In this document: piece after piece, positions 1 to 7,910 of the stretch
Position numbering within the stretch: position 1 is the stretch's first letter
How the letters are laid out: every line of letters begins with the position of its first letter
Assembly: GCA_934481515.1 (NCBI GenBank)
Contig: CAKSPO010000022.1
Coordinates: 1 to 31,712 of the forward strand
DNA: 31,712 bases
Direction of reading: 5' to 3'
Source: an uncultured Eubacteriales bacterium
GTDB lineage: Bacteria; Bacillota; Clostridia; Oscillospirales; CAG-272
Notes under the pieces: model-generated
What the model saw: the letters and a program-made list of their open reading frames with translations, nothing else
The model's database searches: none
Told to the model about the DNA's origin: nothing
Program-made: the position numbers and the translations under genes

Positions 1-366
1 TAGGGGCGGGGTCTACCCGCCCGTTTGCGGAGGTTTTGCGGTACATCGGGTAGGGGTACCAACGAGCGCCTTTTTAAAAGAGAGGCACCAGTACCACAAA
101 CAAAAAATCCGGCGAAAAAATGCCGCCGGGATGGTTATGCGGGTTCCTTAGGAGCGGGTGGGTCGACCCTGCCCCTACGACGGGTAGAGGAAATTTTTTA
201 TTCAGCAGAAGCCGGATGCGTAATGACAAATAGGATTTTTTCGCCCAGCAGAAGCCGGAAGTGTAATGTGTAGATAGGTTTTTTCGCCCGATGGAAGCCG
301 GAAAATACCGCAACGAAAAGCGGTTTTTCCGGCGTCGCACAAGCGTTCCGGTTCCCTCCTCGCCGG
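1..366. repeat. Composite palindromic (REPIN-like) repeat unit, copy 1
   Basis: Non-coding repeat unit that recurs 366 bases further on; the first ~129 bases of the two copies differ at about one position. It opens with a REP-like palindrome: GGGCGGG at 4-10 pairs with CCCGCCC at 16-22. An inverted, slightly diverged copy of the same 23-base palindrome lies at 155-177 (20 of 23 positions match 1-23 after reverse complementing), so 1-177 has the layout of a REPIN: two REPs in inverted orientation around a short spacer. The remainder (178-366) holds three 43-base tandem sub-repeats and a conserved tail. The unit starts at the window edge and may extend further left. Open frames here are low-complexity by-products of the repeat and lack credible start sites. 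Confidence 0.85.
203..310. repeat. 43-base tandem sub-repeats (about 2.5 units)
   Basis: The core GAAGCC(GG) recurs at 208, 251 and 294, an exact 43-base period. Each unit carries a GTAATG-like segment and a run of six T followed by CGCCC. The array lies inside copy 1 of the larger repeat. There is no spacer variation of the CRISPR kind: the units are adjacent. Confidence 0.8.
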
Positions 367-716
367 TAGGGGCGGGGTCTACCCGCCCGTTTGCGGAGGT
401 TTTGCGGTACATCGGGTAGGGGTACCAACGAGCGCCTTTTTAAGAGAGAGGCACCAGTACCACAAACAAAAAATCCGGCGAAAAAATGCCGCCGGAATGA
501 TTGTCCGGATTCCTTAGAAACGGGCGGGCAGACCCCGCGCGGGCAACGCCCGTTTCCTACGAGGGAGAAAAGATTTTTTGTTTGATGGAAGCCGGAAGCG
601 TAATGTGTAAATGGGATTTTTTCGTCCGGCGGAAGCCGGTAAAAAAATGAAAAATGACCGCGATGAAAAACAATTTTTCCGGCGGTGCACAAGTGTTCCG
701 GTTCTATCTAACTTGG
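367..716. repeat. Composite palindromic (REPIN-like) repeat unit, copy 2
   Basis: Second copy of the unit starting at base 1, about 350 bases long. The left REP (367-389) is identical to that of copy 1. The right part is rearranged: 521-538 is an inverted REP fragment (17 of 18 bases match the left REP core), followed by the palindrome CCCGCGCGGG, and the whole is enclosed by a perfect 10-base inverted repeat, GAAACGGGCG at 517-526 with CGCCCGTTTC at 547-556. A third REP-like start (TAGGGGCG) occurs at 717, just before the 3' end of the neighbouring gene, so the array probably grew by tandem addition. Confidence 0.82.
583..640. repeat. 44-base tandem sub-repeats (about 1.5 units)
   Basis: Same sub-repeat as at 203-310, here with GAAGCC starting at 588 and 632 (44-base period). 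Copy 2 of the larger unit therefore has one sub-repeat fewer than copy 1, which suggests that the number of sub-repeats varies. Confidence 0.75.
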
Positions 717-758
717 TAGGGGCGCGGTTCCCTCTCCTGCCGGAGAATGCTGATTGTA

Positions 759-2033
759 TCAGGATGCTTTTTCGGTGCGGTAGGAGACGGTTCCGTTTTG
801 GTAAAGTTCCGAGAAGGTGCAGGTGTCGTCCGTATAGCGGATGGTTCGGCTGCGGCACCAGACGGACTCGATGGCGGCATCTTCGGAAAGTCCGGAAAAT
901 GCCGTTTCGTCCGCTTCCGCCGCCGTATAAATCGGCAATAGCCGCAACAGGATCTCGGCGCAACCCGCGGTGCGGGAATAGGAAAGCAGATCCGGCAGTG
1001 CCGCGCGGGAGCATCCGTCCGCCGGAGAGAGATATGCCGTGGTCACGCTTCCGTCGGCATAAGCATAACGGTAGCTCCGGTCGGTCTCGCTGTCCGGCTG
1101 TGCGTGGAGGTAGACCGAATGCACGGGTCCTTCAAACGACACCTGTGCAACTTCGTAACGGTTCCCGTCCGCGTGGTCGAAAACGGACGCGGTCAGTGTT
1201 CCCGTTTGTCCGAGCGTGGAGGAAAATCCCTCCGCGGAGGAAAGATAGCCGTTCGGGTAGCCCTTTTCGGTCAGCGTCTTTGCAATGTAATCCACCGAGA
1301 ACGCGCCCTGCATCCACCACAGATCCACAAATGCCGAAATCCCGTTTTCTCTGGCGAATGCAAGGTATTCCTCCGAAATTTCCAGCCGTGCGGTATGTGT
1401 CTCCTCGTTCAGGCGGAGGGAAATGTCTCCGCTTTGCACGTATTTGCAGATCTTTCCGAACAGCTCTGCAACCTCTTTGTTCCGCATCGGGTCGTATTCC
1501 GCCGCGACGGTATCGTCCCCGGAGGAAAACAGATTGGTGTATTCCGGAATCAGCGGCGCCAGGAAAGCGTAGCTGCTGTCGCAGCGGTTCAGGAGTGCAA
1601 AAGTCTCGTACAGCACCTCTTCCACGGGAACCTCTTCGTTCGGATGCGCGTTGAGATAGGCAAGGTTGTAAACGCCGTCATACTGCTGTCCGGCATCGTA
1701 CAGCCGCCAGACCGTTTCGCATGCTTCGGTATAAATCTTTGTGACATTGCGCATCTCACTCCGGGAAGATTCCCCGGTCGATCCGAAATAATACCGGAGG
1801 GTCAGGTCCCCGGCGCAGGCGGGAAGGGTGGCGGAAGAAGCGGTTACGGTTTGCCAGCCGTCGTTTCCGTGAATCAGCTCCCGGAAAGCGAGGGTAAATG
1901 CCGTTGCCGCCACGCCGATCGCCAGAACCAGCAGGAGAATCCGCAGGGTCAGGTGCTTTGCGGAAAGCGAAACCTGTTCCACCGGCTTCGGTACGGGATA
2001 TTCGGTGTTCTTTTGTCTTTGTGTTCTGCTCAT
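759..2033 (-). CDS. Membrane-anchored degenerate ApbE-like protein
   Basis: A 424-residue protein with a short cytoplasmic N-terminus, one membrane segment (about 29-50) and a large extracytoplasmic domain. The domain recalls ApbE (FAD:protein FMN transferase): an Asp-rich helical middle, then a segment at 235-254 (VDLWWMQGAFSVDYI) aligning with the ApbE motif DLGGIAKGYAVD, and a C-terminal strand/helix pattern like the ApbE tail. The Gly-Gly-Ile-Ala-Lys-Gly core is replaced, so flavinylation activity is doubtful; this assignment is inferred from pattern, not proven. The start at 2033 is chosen because GGAA lies ~11 bases upstream; the in-frame ATG at 2075 has no ribosome binding site. It is the last gene of the Ami-type peptide transporter operon, 67 bases after the ATPase gene. 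It may be an accessory lipoprotein-like partner of the transporter, or simply a hypothetical protein. Confidence 0.5.
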   Translation of the reverse strand: MSRTQRQKNTEYPVPKPVEQVSLSAKHLTLRILLLVLAIGVAATAFTLAFRELIHGNDGWQTVTASSATLPACAGDLTLRYYFGSTGESSRSEMRNVTKIYTEACETVWRLYDAGQQYDGVYNLAYLNAHPNEEVPVEEVLYETFALLNRCDSSYAFLAPLIPEYTNLFSSGDDTVAAEYDPMRNKEVAELFGKICKYVQSGDISLRLNEETHTARLEISEEYLAFARENGISAFVDLWWMQGAFSVDYIAKTLTEKGYPNGYLSSAEGFSSTLGQTGTLTASVFDHADGNRYEVAQVSFEGPVHSVYLHAQPDSETDRSYRYAYADGSVTTAYLSPADGCSRAALPDLLSYSRTAGCAEILLRLLPIYTAAEADETAFSGLSEDAAIESVWCRSRTIRYTDDTCTFSELYQNGTVSYRTEKAS

Positions 2034-2056
2034 TGCTTTTTGATTTCCTTTGAAAA

Positions 2057-2092
2057 GCGGGAACGTCCCCGTCATGTGCGGAGCGTTCCCGC
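2057..2092 (-). terminator. Intra-operon stem-loop after the oppF-type gene
   Basis: GCGGGAACG at 2057-2065 pairs perfectly with CGTTCCCGC at 2084-2092. On the minus strand it follows the oppF-type stop codon and is followed by only four T, so it is more likely a leaky terminator or mRNA-stabilising stem ahead of the ApbE-like gene than a full stop. Confidence 0.4.
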
Positions 2093-2100
2093 CGTTTTTA

Positions 2101-3444
2101 CTACAGAAGTGCGGTCAGAAGCAGGATCAGGAAGAGCGCGGCGATGCCGCCAAGCACGCCCAGTCCCCACAGCGTTCCTTTTTTGCAAGCCTTATAGTTG
2201 CGGAAATATTTGAGATGTTTGAAAACCTTCCACCCGACAAGTCCCAGAAGAGGCAGAAAGAAGGAACCGATGCCGTACCACTTGTTCCCGGTATCGTGCA
2301 CGGGAGCGTCAAGAATAAACTCTCCGTTCGGAAGCTTTTCCTCGGTCTGTTCCGCGCTTTTTCTCTGCGCTTCCTCTTCCTCCCGGGTGAGAATGGTGAT
2401 GGATTTCAGCGGTTCGCCCTTCTCGCGCAGGGCGCGGTATGCCTCGATCTCCTCCGTGTTTCCGAACACCAGATGGTTGTGTCCGATGTCGGTCAGCACC
2501 GGCTTTTCCTTACTGTAATCATGCACGGAGGGATCGTAGGTAAACAGTTCCTTGTGCTTTTCCAGCTCCGGATCCGGAATCGGGATGGCGGAAAGGAGAG
2601 AACGTGTATACGGATGCAACGGATAGTTGAAAAGCTCCTCCGCCTCCGCAATCTCCACAATGTCTCCCTTATAAATGACGCCGATCCGGTCGGAAATAAA
2701 GCGGACGATGGAAAGGTCGTGCGCAATGAAAAGATAGGTAGTGCCCCGTTCCTCCTGAAATTTTTTCATCAGGTTGAGCACCTGTGCGCGGATGGAAACG
2801 TCCAGTGCGGAAATCGGTTCGTCTGCGACGACCAGTTCCGGTTCCATGACCATGGCGCGTGCCAGACCGATCCGCTGACGCTGACCGCCGGAAAATTCAT
2901 GAGGATAACGGGTCAGATGCTCCGGAAGAAGCCCGACCTTGCGGATCATCCACTCTACCTTCCGGACACGATCCGCTTCGTTTTCAAAAAGATGAAAATT
3001 ATAAAGTCCCTCGGAAATGATATAATCGACCGTTGCGCGCTCATTGAGCGATGCCGCCGGATCCTGAAACACCATCTGAATATTCCGGATGACCTCCCGA
3101 TCCAAAGAATGCGGAATCTTTCCGGAAATACGGGTTCCCTTGTAAAGGATTTCGCCCCCGGCAAGCGGGTTGACCCGGATGACCGCGCGTCCGACGGTGG
3201 TTTTTCCGGAGCCGGATTCTCCGACCAGAGAAAAGGTTTCGCCCTTGTAAATGTCAAAGGAAGCGTTTTTCACCGCCTTGACCGCCTTCTCCCCTTTCCC
3301 GAACGCAATGTCCACGTTCCGCAGGGAAAGCAGAATCTCGCGACCGCTTTCGTCCTGCGGTCCCTCCTTGGGAAGTCTGGAAGCTACGGGGGTTCTTTTG
3401 GTGCCGGTTTGCTCCGGCGTTTTTTTCTTTTTTCCGAAAATCAT
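2101..3444 (-). CDS. oppF: Oligopeptide ABC transporter ATPase, AmiF/OppF type, with membrane tail
   Basis: ATP-hydrolysing subunit that pairs with the OppD-type ATPase at the permeases. All ABC motifs are present in this 447-residue protein: Walker A GESGSGKT (75-82), Q-loop Gln127, signature FSGGQRQR (184-191), Walker B LVVADEP (204-210), D-loop SALD and switch His242. The core matches streptococcal AmiF closely, including FQDPAASLNERATVDYI. AmiF itself is about 308 residues. Here there are ~35 extra N-terminal residues and a ~110-residue C-terminal extension: a charged linker (about 330-370) and two hydrophobic segments (about 391-409 and 425-446). An ABC ATPase with its own membrane segments is unusual. 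The ribosome binding site AGGAGG precedes the ATG at 3444. The gene is 19 bases behind oppD in one operon. Confidence 0.93.
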   Translation of the reverse strand: MIFGKKKKTPEQTGTKRTPVASRLPKEGPQDESGREILLSLRNVDIAFGKGEKAVKAVKNASFDIYKGETFSLVGESGSGKTTVGRAVIRVNPLAGGEILYKGTRISGKIPHSLDREVIRNIQMVFQDPAASLNERATVDYIISEGLYNFHLFENEADRVRKVEWMIRKVGLLPEHLTRYPHEFSGGQRQRIGLARAMVMEPELVVADEPISALDVSIRAQVLNLMKKFQEERGTTYLFIAHDLSIVRFISDRIGVIYKGDIVEIAEAEELFNYPLHPYTRSLLSAIPIPDPELEKHKELFTYDPSVHDYSKEKPVLTDIGHNHLVFGNTEEIEAYRALREKGEPLKSITILTREEEEAQRKSAEQTEEKLPNGEFILDAPVHDTGNKWYGIGSFFLPLLGLVGWKVFKHLKYFRNYKACKKGTLWGLGVLGGIAALFLILLLTALL

Positions 3445-3463
3445 GAGCCTCGTGCCTCCTCTC

Positions 3464-5230
3464 TCAGATATTGAACGCCCGCATCAGGCGCTTGTGAATG
3501 TCTCGGATGATCTCCGGCTTTTCCACCTTCGGTGCGCGGGGATCCAGCAGCCATGTTTTGGCATAATGGGTCTCCGTGATCCGGAACATCGGCGGCTCCA
3601 TGAGGGTATCCAGCTTCAGGCAGTACGGGTTCCGCGGTGCAAACGGATCTCCGGTGATCTCGTTGTAGAGAGACGGCGGCGTTCCCGTGATGGAGTACAG
3701 CTTGGTATTCCGCTCCGCCAATTGCGGCAGGGAGGAAAGCAATGCCCATGTGTAGGGATGGCGGGGATCATAAAACACCTCTTCCACCTTCCCCAGTTCC
3801 ACAATCTGTCCGGCGTAAAGCACGGCGACCCGGTCGGCAATGTTGGCAACCACGCCGAGGTCGTGCGTGATGAAAACAATGGTATAACCGAATTCCTTTT
3901 GCAGATCTTTGATCAGCTGCAGAATCTGTGCCTGAATCGTCACGTCCAGTGCCGTGGTCGGCTCATCGCAAATCAGAATTTTCGGCTGGCAGGAAAGGGC
4001 AATGGCAATGACGATCCTCTGCCGCATTCCGCCGGAATACTGGAACGGATAATCGTCAAACCGCTTTTCCGCGTTCGGGATGCCGACCTTCTTCATCAGG
4101 ATCAATGCCCTCGCTCTGGCTTCCGCCTCCGAGCAGTTCTGGTGCTTGAGAATGATGGAGGTGATCTGCTTTCCGATGGGAATGATCGGGTTGAGGGAGG
4201 TCATCGAGTCCTGAAACACCGTGGCAATCCGTCTGCCTCGAATCTGTCCCCAGTCCCCCTCATACCGGATCTTTCCGAGATTGAGCACGCAGGTACCGTG
4301 CAGACGGTGCTCGTCCTCATCCAGATAGCGCACCCGGAAGGCAACCGTGTCAAACACGGCATTGCGTTGCTGTTCGTCGCTGATATCCACGCCCATCCGC
4401 ATGGCTTTGCGGATGGCACGCAAAAGTCCGATGGCGAGCTGAATCCGCTTGCGCGCGCCGTAGCGTCCGACCGACAGATAAATTTCCTTGGCGAGAAGCA
4501 GGTTCCGTTCCTCGGTTTCCCTGGTGGGAGCCTTGGAAATTTCCTTCCGGTACCTCTCCAACAGCTCCGTTTTCTTTTTCCGGTACTCCGAAAGATACTT
4601 TTCGTCGTTTGCGGTCTTCTTCCGGTGTGCGCGAACCACCGCCGCGCGCTCCCGGTTCAGTGCCGCGATCGTTTTGTTCTCCTTTTTGATCTCCGCGTTT
4701 GCCGCGCGAATCTTATCCTTTTCGGAGGAGGCGTAGGTCAGCTTCCGGTTGTATGCTTCGGTACGGCGGAAAACGGCTTCGTCAATTTTCTGCCGGTATT
4801 CCGCGTCGGTGGCATCGTCCAGCGTCATGCGCATTTTTTTGTCATGCTCCAGCGCCTCTATCGCCTGCCATGTTGCGGCTCCGTATTCCAAAGAGGAGGC
4901 TTTGTTGAGCTTTCTGAGCGCAAGACCGACAAAAAACCGCTCTCTTCGCCCTTTTGCAACACAGGTATCCGACAGTTCTTCGTCGTTGAAAATGATGTCG
5001 CCGCGGTCGATGAAGCCGTTATCGTCCAGCATTCCGGCAAAGGTCTTGGTGAACACCGACTTTCCGGAACCGGATTCTCCGACGATTGCAATGGATTCGT
5101 TTTCGTAAATGTCCAGTGAAATCCCCCGGATGGCGGTCAGAATTCTGCCGCGCACCCGGAACTTTACCACCAGATCCTGAATGGAAAGGAGGACATTTTT
5201 CTTTTCGTTATTCGCATTCGTGTTTTCCAT
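3464..5230 (-). CDS. oppD: Oligopeptide ABC transporter ATPase, AmiE/OppD type, with large insertion
   Basis: 588-residue ATPase partner of the OppF-type subunit. Motifs: Walker A GESGSGKS (51-58), Q-loop Gln340, signature YSGGMRQR (398-405), Walker B ILICDEP (418-424), D-loop TALD, switch His456, then the oligopeptide-transporter C-terminal domain (HPYTWALLSSLPQL and HYAKTWLLDPRAPKVEKP), which is diagnostic for AmiE. AmiE is about 355 residues. The excess is a single insertion at about 89-324, between the beta-subdomain strand GDIIFNDEEL and the GRRIATVFQDS Q-loop. The insertion is rich in Lys, Arg and Glu and largely predicted helical (coiled-coil-like around 140-235). The C-terminal Cys motif found in some OppD/DppD proteins is reduced to one Cys. 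The ribosome binding site AAGGAGGA is 5 bases before the ATG; the gene starts 11 bases after oppC. Confidence 0.93.
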   Translation of the reverse strand: MENTNANNEKKNVLLSIQDLVVKFRVRGRILTAIRGISLDIYENESIAIVGESGSGKSVFTKTFAGMLDDNGFIDRGDIIFNDEELSDTCVAKGRRERFFVGLALRKLNKASSLEYGAATWQAIEALEHDKKMRMTLDDATDAEYRQKIDEAVFRRTEAYNRKLTYASSEKDKIRAANAEIKKENKTIAALNRERAAVVRAHRKKTANDEKYLSEYRKKKTELLERYRKEISKAPTRETEERNLLLAKEIYLSVGRYGARKRIQLAIGLLRAIRKAMRMGVDISDEQQRNAVFDTVAFRVRYLDEDEHRLHGTCVLNLGKIRYEGDWGQIRGRRIATVFQDSMTSLNPIIPIGKQITSIILKHQNCSEAEARARALILMKKVGIPNAEKRFDDYPFQYSGGMRQRIVIAIALSCQPKILICDEPTTALDVTIQAQILQLIKDLQKEFGYTIVFITHDLGVVANIADRVAVLYAGQIVELGKVEEVFYDPRHPYTWALLSSLPQLAERNTKLYSITGTPPSLYNEITGDPFAPRNPYCLKLDTLMEPPMFRITETHYAKTWLLDPRAPKVEKPEIIRDIHKRLMRAFNI

Positions 5231-5241
5231 GCTGTCCTCCT

Positions 5242-6240
5242 TTACATATGCGTTCTCGGGTCGGATGCGTCACCCAGATTCTGACCAACCACGTACAGCA
5301 CGACCGTGATGACCGATGCAACCAGTACCGGGAACCAGAATTCCTGTTCCCATCCCGGCGTCAGCATCGAGCTGTTGGACATTTCGATCAGCTTTCCGAG
5401 GGACATATCCTGCAGACCCATACCGATATAAGACAGGAACACTTCATAGGAAATATAGGACGGAATCTCCGTTGCGGCAAGCGTGACAATGACGGAGGTC
5501 ATAAAGGGCAGAATGTTCCGCAGCGCAATTTTTACGGTGGAGGTTCCGAGACAGCGGGAGGCAAGATTGTATTCCCGGTCGCGGATGATGATGACCTGCG
5601 TCCGGATGAAATACGCGATACCGATCCATCCTGTTACGGTCAGTGCGAATACCATCGTCCAGAAGCTGGCGGAAAGAATCATGACCAGCACCGATATTAA
5701 TAGGATATACGGGACGTTGCCGACAATGTTATAAATCGGGGTCATAATCAGGTCAAAGCGCTTGGAGAAGCCCCAGAGGGCGCCGATCAGAACACCGATG
5801 GTCAGGTTGATGAGTGCGCATACCGCCGCCAGAGAAATGGAAATGCCGGCACCGTACCAGACCGCATCAAAAGTGGATTCTCCCGACGCGCCGGCGCCCA
5901 TGATCCAGTGAATGTTCTTTCCGAAGCGGCTCATGGCTTCGGCGGAACCGAGGTGAAAGCTGCTGGGGTCCAATACGTGAATGAACGGGTCATTTTCCGG
6001 ATCGTATCGAATGATTGCCGGATAAATAAAAGAAAGCAGCACCGTAACGGCAAGGATGGTCAGTACGATAATATTGATTTTTTTGCGGAAAAACACACGG
6101 AACACGGAATGCCAGTAGGAGTAGCGCGGCGCCGTAATCTTCTCGGCATCCGTCTCGCTGTTGTCCACATGGGAAAACAGCTCTTCCTCCGAAAGTCCCA
6201 GACCGCTCAGGTCGATCCGTTCCTGATTGACAAAGCTCAT
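5242..6240 (-). CDS. oppC: Oligopeptide ABC transporter permease, AmiD/OppC type
   Basis: 332-residue inner subunit of the transport channel. It has an N-terminal cytoplasmic stretch ending in APRYSYWHSVFRVFF, as in streptococcal AmiD, a first membrane segment at about 57-76, and five further segments in the BPD_transp_1 domain. The cytoplasmic coupling (EAA-type) loop reads REYNLASRCLGTSTVKIALRN, and the C-terminus ends VGQNLGDASDPRTHM, again AmiD-like. It would form the heterodimeric pore with the AmiC-type permease and dock the two ATPases. The start at 6240 follows a GAGGT site. It begins 3 bases after the stop of the upstream permease gene, which indicates translational coupling. Confidence 0.94.
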   Translation of the reverse strand: MSFVNQERIDLSGLGLSEEELFSHVDNSETDAEKITAPRYSYWHSVFRVFFRKKINIIVLTILAVTVLLSFIYPAIIRYDPENDPFIHVLDPSSFHLGSAEAMSRFGKNIHWIMGAGASGESTFDAVWYGAGISISLAAVCALINLTIGVLIGALWGFSKRFDLIMTPIYNIVGNVPYILLISVLVMILSASFWTMVFALTVTGWIGIAYFIRTQVIIIRDREYNLASRCLGTSTVKIALRNILPFMTSVIVTLAATEIPSYISYEVFLSYIGMGLQDMSLGKLIEMSNSSMLTPGWEQEFWFPVLVASVITVVLYVVGQNLGDASDPRTHM

Positions 6241-6243
6241 GTG

Positions 6244-7821
6244 TTACCTCGCTTTCTCCGAGAAGGAAATTCTCGGATCCACCATCGCCATCAGAAGATC
6301 TCCCAGAATCAGCGCCGTGACCGACAAAATCGAATAGAACAGCGTCACGCCGACAATGACAGCATTGTCGTACCGTCCGATTGCCTCGGTCAGTACGTTT
6401 CCGACGCCGGGAACATAGTACACGCGCTCGGTGATGATCGCTCCGGTGAGTGCACCCAACACGGCTCCCGGAATTCCGTGCACGATGGGAATGATTGCGT
6501 TTTTAAGAATGTGCTTGGAGAAAATCTCCCGCTCCGAAAGTCCGCCGGAGCGTGCGAACCGGACGTAGTCGGAGTTCTGCTGGTCGATCATGTAGCGCCG
6601 GAGCCACTTCATCAGTCCCGCAATGGACGGAAGTGCCAGCGATACGATGGGAAGAATATAGTACCGTGCGTCAAAATGCTCCGTATTGAACCGCACGTAT
6701 TCGGCAAGTCCCGACTTTGCGCCGATCGCCTTGAACATAAAGATATACGCCAGGGACGGTACCGCCATGATAAAAACAATATAAAAGGTGCCGAGCTTAT
6801 CTGCCAATTTATCCTTCCGTCGCGCCATCAGAATCCCCAGGGGCACACCCAAAAGATAAGAAAGCACCACGGCAATGATGCCGATGACGAAAGAGTAAAA
6901 CATCCGTGACCTTCCGCTCAGATTCAGCTCCACGCCGGTATAATCATCGGTAAAGCGCTCCTGATTGATCTGCGACAGCGCAAGAGATCCCTCCCGGTAG
7001 GTTGCCGTGTGCAGATTGTCTGCCGCTTCCTCGGTCAGTCCCGTCGGGTAGATTACCTCAGACTGTACCTGATTGCCCTGCGGTGCGGTCATGGTTTTGA
7101 ACACGTCCACGCCGGGGGTAATTTTGGACGAGGTCGCCAGATTGACGGTGACAAGGTTTTGGTGCAGGAACGGGAATTGGTCGTTAAAGTACAGGAGGTA
7201 CTTGTGTTTTGTTCCGTTTCCGATAATGGCGGGAGAAAATTTTTCTCCGCCGTAAACAGGATCATGCAGGGTAAACCGGATGCCGCGTTCCCCGACATCT
7301 CCCGCCGCGTAGTGGATGTTATCCACCTCTACCAGATTTTTCAGATAGTTCCACAGCCGGGAAATCAGCGGGACATCCCGGTAGGCAAACAGCGCCTGTT
7401 TTCCGCCGATTTGCGGGCGGGTCGGAGTCATCATCACGGCATCCAGCCGCAGAACGGTATAGCCCTGCGCTTCATAAAACTCCCGGAATTTTTCCGTATA
7501 TTCCTTGGCAACGCTTGAGTCTCTGTCCTTCGTTCTGCCGATGGCAACCGCCTGCGTCCGGGTATCCGTGTCAATCTCGCCCTTCTTTTGCAGCTCGGTC
7601 AGCCAATCCTCATACGGAACATAGTCCACGTAGCCGTATTTTTTCCACTGTGCGTATTCGTACCGCGTTTTGTCGTTGTTCAGTTTTTTGGTGTAGTTCG
7701 GGTCGCTTGCAAACACCGTGTTCCGATCCATGAGAGAATAGACCATCACCATGACAATCACGACGATGGCGAACACGGAAAGAAATCCGAGACACAACCG
7801 CTTGATTAAATACTTACCCAT
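6244..7821 (-). CDS. oppB: Oligopeptide ABC transporter permease, AmiC/OppB type
   Basis: 525-residue permease. Residues 1-30 contain the first membrane segment. Residues about 35-310 form a large extracytoplasmic domain, and the C-terminal 215 residues hold the remaining membrane helices with the coupling loop SDYVRFARSGGLSEREIFSKH. Ordinary OppB proteins are about 310 residues. The large outer domain, with GTKHKYLLYFNDQFPFLHQN, is the hallmark of streptococcal AmiC (about 500 residues), so this belongs to the Ami subfamily rather than the classical Opp one. The outer domain probably contacts the peptide-binding lipoprotein. The start at 7821 has GGGAG 8 bases upstream. The gene lies between the binding-protein gene and oppC in the operon. 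Confidence 0.94.
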   Translation of the reverse strand: MGKYLIKRLCLGFLSVFAIVVIVMVMVYSLMDRNTVFASDPNYTKKLNNDKTRYEYAQWKKYGYVDYVPYEDWLTELQKKGEIDTDTRTQAVAIGRTKDRDSSVAKEYTEKFREFYEAQGYTVLRLDAVMMTPTRPQIGGKQALFAYRDVPLISRLWNYLKNLVEVDNIHYAAGDVGERGIRFTLHDPVYGGEKFSPAIIGNGTKHKYLLYFNDQFPFLHQNLVTVNLATSSKITPGVDVFKTMTAPQGNQVQSEVIYPTGLTEEAADNLHTATYREGSLALSQINQERFTDDYTGVELNLSGRSRMFYSFVIGIIAVVLSYLLGVPLGILMARRKDKLADKLGTFYIVFIMAVPSLAYIFMFKAIGAKSGLAEYVRFNTEHFDARYYILPIVSLALPSIAGLMKWLRRYMIDQQNSDYVRFARSGGLSEREIFSKHILKNAIIPIVHGIPGAVLGALTGAIITERVYYVPGVGNVLTEAIGRYDNAVIVGVTLFYSILSVTALILGDLLMAMVDPRISFSEKAR

Positions 7822-7840
7822 ATGCTTCTCCCTACAGAAG

Positions 7841-7868
7841 GAGAGGCGAAACTGATGCCCCGCCTCTC
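7841..7868 (-). other. Intergenic mRNA stem-loop between binding protein and permease genes
   Basis: GAGAGGCG at 7841-7848 pairs with CGCCTCTC at 7861-7868 (8 pairs, 12-base loop) with no T-run on the minus strand. Such stems between a binding-protein gene and its permease genes commonly act as mRNA stabilisers or partial attenuators that keep the binding protein in excess; that role is inferred here. Confidence 0.45.
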
Positions 7869-7910
7869 ACAACTTACTTGTTTTTCAGATGATCCGGGAG
7901 CCCCTTTTCA

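Noticed and set aside
203..640. Possible CRISPR array from the 43-44-base repeats
   Set aside because: Units are directly adjacent without unique spacers, only two or three per block, and no cas genes are present.
198..692. Open frames of 60-166 codons on both strands in the left-edge repeat region
   Set aside because: They follow the repeat units, overlap each other on both strands, lack ribosome binding sites and have low-complexity Arg/Pro/Phe-rich translations.
3464..5230. Two fused or frameshifted genes in the 588-residue ATPase
   Set aside because: The frame is continuous, both halves of one single ABC domain flank the insertion, and there is only one set of motifs.
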